Of a stretch of DNA of 64,000 nt, positions 61,480 to 64,000 are shown one piece after another. Position numbers and translations under genes: made by a program. The stretch spans positions 1 to 64,000 of the forward strand of contig NZ_VCYI01000009.1 in the NCBI RefSeq assembly GCF_030464365.1, given 5' to 3'. The notes beneath the pieces were generated by a model. It did no database searches and was not told where the DNA came from. It saw nothing but the letters and a program-made list of their open reading frames with translations. The DNA comes from Methanoculleus methanifontis (lineage in GTDB: Archaea; Halobacteriota; Methanomicrobia; Methanomicrobiales; Methanoculleaceae). The stretch's first letter is position 1, and each line of letters starts with the position of its first letter.

Positions 61480-62399
61480 GCAATTATCCATCTGTTTCGG
61501 AGGACCCCCAAAACGATCTGCGAAGCATAGGCAGGCCTAGAGCAAAGCGCCCACATGCAGGGTTTCGCCCGGGGGCCATAACCTGAGCCGGAACATGGCA
61601 GTCACCCAGTGACCGCACCGGACGATCTCCCTGCTCCTGCCCGAGCGGCAGTCGCATACCGCAGCTGAGGCGCACCCGCTTTTTGCCGGTGCATGAGCAC
61701 CCAGAGGTGCAAATAACGGCTACCTGGAGGCAGGATTTCGAGAGACCCGGATTGCTTTGAGTGGGAAGAACGGAGGGGATATCCCCTCCCGGCAGAGGGT
61801 TTCAGGACGACCTCTCTAAAGAGTAACTCTCACTTGTACCATACATGTGTTTCCCAACCACAAAAAGAGCCTGAATGGGCATAAATCCCCCAGAAACAGG
61901 TTTAATTGACGTTTTTCATGAAACCATCCATTCTGTTTTGGCTTACATCGGATCCGGCATACCGGGCGTATTTGCGTCGCCCATTACGCAAGGTATCCAG
62001 CGGTAAGAGTTGCTGCCATTACAGGCGATGAAGGTCCGGCCCGCTGACGGCGGAATATGCAATGTGGCCCATGCGGTGGTCGGGAGCATAGATTCTGGAT
62101 GTTTCACGGCACCGGACGAGCACTCACTTCCACCAGCAGGGAGGTATAGTCAGATGTGGTATGTGCGTTTTTAAGGTCTTACGGATGAAGAACAACCTGC
62201 GATTGTCCACGCTGCAACAGATGCGCGGCTCCTGGCGATATGGCAGGCGGCACCCCGCACGACCTTGCACTGACTTCCCGGGACTGCGCACGGAAAACGG
62301 CAGTTCCTGCCCGACCTCCTGGACCCGGTGCCCCCTTGCCCCGGCGGTTGATGATTGACCGACAGCGTCCTTTCGCGGAAAGATTTTCCAGAAAAAAAA
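61480..62399. other. Gene-free stretch with one long palindrome
   Basis: I see no supported gene in about 900 bases. The most marked feature is an 18-bp perfect palindrome GGAGGGGAT-ATCCCCTCC at 61772-61789, in a block (through CGACCTC and AAAGAGTAACTC to about 61830) that partly resembles 58875-58925 upstream of the subtype A SDR. AT-rich sequence follows at 61835-61925. Open frames here are short and lack ribosome sites. Confidence 0.4.
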
Positions 62400-62819
62400 T
62401 CAGATTGACTGTTCCCAGCTCTGGCCCATATCAACGAGTGGACGGGCTTCAGCGACCTCAAACGTCACTGAGGCGTGGATCATCGCCGCCGCATCCTCGC
62501 CCGCGACTTTGGCAATCTGCTTGCGGTAATTGTCCAGCATCTCCCCTGAGGTCGCATACTCCTTCATCTTCAGGTAGACCCGGATTCCTTTCCAGTCCAT
62601 GATCGTCTCTCCACTCTCGACAATCGTGTAGACGGCGTTCGGGTTCTCCTGCAGGTATTCAAACGTGCGGTTCTGTCCGAGCCCCATGACGACGGTCTTC
62701 TCGTCGACCATCATCGGCGAACCGAAGATTGCCGCATCGACTTTTCCCTCCTTGTTTGCGGTGCTGAGAAGGCCGATCCTCGGCTGCTTGTTGAAGTAAT
62801 CCATCAGTCTGGATGCCAT
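62400..62819 (-). CDS. Pyridoxamine-phosphate-oxidase-fold flavin/F420 protein
   Basis: 139 residues of the split beta-barrel fold: MDYFNKQPRIGLLSTANKEG, KVDAAIFGSPMMVDEKTVVM, GLGQNRTFEYLQENPNAVYT, and a C-terminal KGIRVYLKMKEYATSGEM. Such proteins bind FMN or F420 and reduce or oxidise small substrates. Start at ATG 62819, eight bases after GGAGG. In an island rich in Fno and NADP enzymes it may be a redox partner, but the substrate is unknown. Confidence 0.8.
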   Translation of the reverse strand: MASRLMDYFNKQPRIGLLSTANKEGKVDAAIFGSPMMVDEKTVVMGLGQNRTFEYLQENPNAVYTIVESGETIMDWKGIRVYLKMKEYATSGEMLDNYRKQIAKVAGEDAAAMIHASVTFEVAEARPLVDMGQSWEQSI

Positions 62820-62915
62820 GATTCTTTCCTCCAATCATATCCAGCCTTATCGCCTCTCCTTAAAATAGTATGGGTGACGGCGTCCCCAGGAAGGAGAGTT
62901 GCGGGAGCTGCGGCC

Positions 62916-64000
62916 TCAGATCGCCAGGAACTCCTCCGGTGCAAGGCTGGTAACGAGCATCACCGTGTTGATCTCCCGATTTTGCATCCAGGTGCCGGCT
63001 TTCTGGTTCTCGGAGTCCATCCAGAAGTGCTCGATCTCATCGGCGAGCGGGACATACCGCATGAGAGCGTCCGCCCGCCGGGAGAGGGCCGGGTTCTCCC
63101 GGACCCGTTCCGCGAGGGGGCCGACCCCCCGGATCCCGATCGAGAGCCCGAGCTCCCGGAAGGCGAGACGGTAGTCCGCGGGGTAGCGGAGCGTCCCGCC
63201 CCCGGCAAAGCGTGCGAGGCCTGATTGGGCCGCCTCGAGGACGGAAGCCAGCAGGTCTTCGTATGCGGATCCGGCACGGCCGGGGAGCTGCCCTATTCTT
63301 CCGGAACCCTCCAGGATCTGCACGATCCTTCCGGCATCAAAGAGAAGGCCGCCGATGCCGAGCGGGTCGTCCGTGGCAAGGTTCCCACCCCGGCAGATGC
63401 GGGCCATATCGGCGATCTCGACCGAGAGAATGGTCCCCCCTGCCGCCGCCTGGAGCTCGCTGTAGGTGACGAACCCGTCGAGTGGGTCGTGCTGGCCCAT
63501 GGCAGGGACGAGCGGTCGGGAGAGGTCGATGCTCATCTTCCAGTACATCCTCTTGCCGCCGGAGGAGGGGGCGTAGGTGAACGCGGCATGAGCGATCCCT
63601 GCAAGCTCCACCGCCCACCAGGTATAGATCGGATCTCCAGTGACCCGGCTCACCCGGTTGAGCGCGTGCATCCACTTCGTCAAATAGTGATAATACTGCC
63701 CGTCCCGGTCCCACTCCAGCCGCTCGTCGAACGGCTCATCAGGCCTTCGTTCGGGAAGAGGTTTTCCGATCCGGAGGCCGCCCCGGGTCGGGTGCGCCTC
63801 GCCCTCCTCCTCGGAAAGACCGCTGATCCAGCCGGTCCGCGGGTCGTCGTCGCGGTGCCGGCCGAGGGTGTGGTGGACCTGGTCGACGAGGCGGAGGGCG
63901 AGGTCGCGGTAGGTCGCATCGCCCGTTCGGCGGAAGAGTTCGAGATGGTTGCAGACCGCATAAGCATCCGTCCAGAGGTAGCGCCGCGGGCGGTCGTGAG
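62916..64000 (-). CDS. Helical-barrel (six-hairpin-like) protein, 5' end outside window
   Basis: The frame is open from the right edge to a stop at 62916, at least 360 residues. Text near the edge is RRYLWTDAYAVCNHLELFRR, then TGDATYRDLALRLVDQVHHT, YYHYLTKWMHALNRVSRVTG and DPIYTWWAVELAGIAHAAF: paired helices with aromatic and acidic residues, as in alpha/alpha-barrel glycosidases or lyases. A conserved WTDAY and H-x-L-G-R suggest a sugar-binding cleft. Exact family not recognised. GC-rich and typical of neighbours. Confidence 0.55.
   Translation of the reverse strand, partial: HDRPRRYLWTDAYAVCNHLELFRRTGDATYRDLALRLVDQVHHTLGRHRDDDPRTGWISGLSEEEGEAHPTRGGLRIGKPLPERRPDEPFDERLEWDRDGQYYHYLTKWMHALNRVSRVTGDPIYTWWAVELAGIAHAAFTYAPSSGGKRMYWKMSIDLSRPLVPAMGQHDPLDGFVTYSELQAAAGGTILSVEIADMARICRGGNLATDDPLGIGGLLFDAGRIVQILEGSGRIGQLPGRAGSAYEDLLASVLEAAQSGLARFAGGGTLRYPADYRLAFRELGLSIGIRGVGPLAERVRENPALSRRADALMRYVPLADEIEHFWMDSENQKAGTWMQNREINTVMLVTSLAPEEFLAI

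Overview
The window looks like a chromosomal segment of a hydrogenotrophic methanogen of the order Methanomicrobiales, most like Methanoculleus or a close relative. The evidence is archaeal TATA-box promoters with short or absent leaders, aIF5A, an archaellum (fla/arl) locus with CheF-linked chemotaxis, aPelota/ABCE1/RqcH, two NADPH:F420 oxidoreductase (fno) genes and high GC content. The genus call is an inference from gene content, not from a database comparison.

Layout. 1-80: start of an IS5-type transposase leaving the left edge. 0.2-12 kb: housekeeping and metabolism, with a surface protein carrying a PGF-CTERM-like tail, an amino acid permease, inositol-phosphate synthase, a DUF2284 protein, an HTH protein with a TiaS-like domain, an ACT protein plus homoserine dehydrogenase, DUF169, NAD kinase, an IMPase-family phosphatase, and aIF5A with an agmatinase-family enzyme. 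12.2-16.1 kb: a graveyard of toxin-antitoxin genes (broken MNT, an RHH antitoxin-like operon with a perfect 20-bp operator palindrome, hicA, broken hicB/hicA) and an IS200/IS605-type tnpB element. 16-36.5 kb: the motility region, with two archaellins, a GT-C membrane protein, an interval of relics and candidate RNAs, the archaellum machine flaD/E-G-F-H-I-J, an acidic membrane-anchored protein, cheF, and cheY-B-A-C-D followed by a secreted propeller protein. 36.5-43 kb: a translation-rescue group (ABCE1, a small EMC6-like membrane protein, pelota, RqcH) flanked by copies of a GC-rich intergenic repeat. 43-51 kb: FKBP isomerase, AAA ATPase, CYTH protein, phosphoesterase, B12/radical SAM protein, ChaB, PRC-barrel protein, phosphoglycerate kinase and a bacterial-type phosphofructokinase.

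51.4-62.8 kb is the most unusual part: an oxidoreductase island with two zinc alcohol dehydrogenases (one broken by a single-base frameshift), four intact SDRs of three subtypes, two near-identical fno genes, at least three relics of the same families, a PAS/HTH regulator and a small flavin-fold protein. Read together, I infer that alcohol dehydrogenase would make NADPH and Fno would pass it to F420, feeding methanogenesis from secondary or primary alcohols; duplication and decay are clearly in progress. The right edge cuts a large helical-repeat protein on the minus strand.

Long gene-poor stretches hold dispersed repeats (three copies of a GC-rich element at 5.3, 36.7 and 42.8 kb; a two-copy hairpin-rich element at 20.7 and 22.5 kb), a TATA-headed triple-hairpin candidate RNA at 20.9 kb, and IS605-type remnants at 12.6, 22.0 and 60.2 kb. 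I saw no rRNA, tRNA or CRISPR array.
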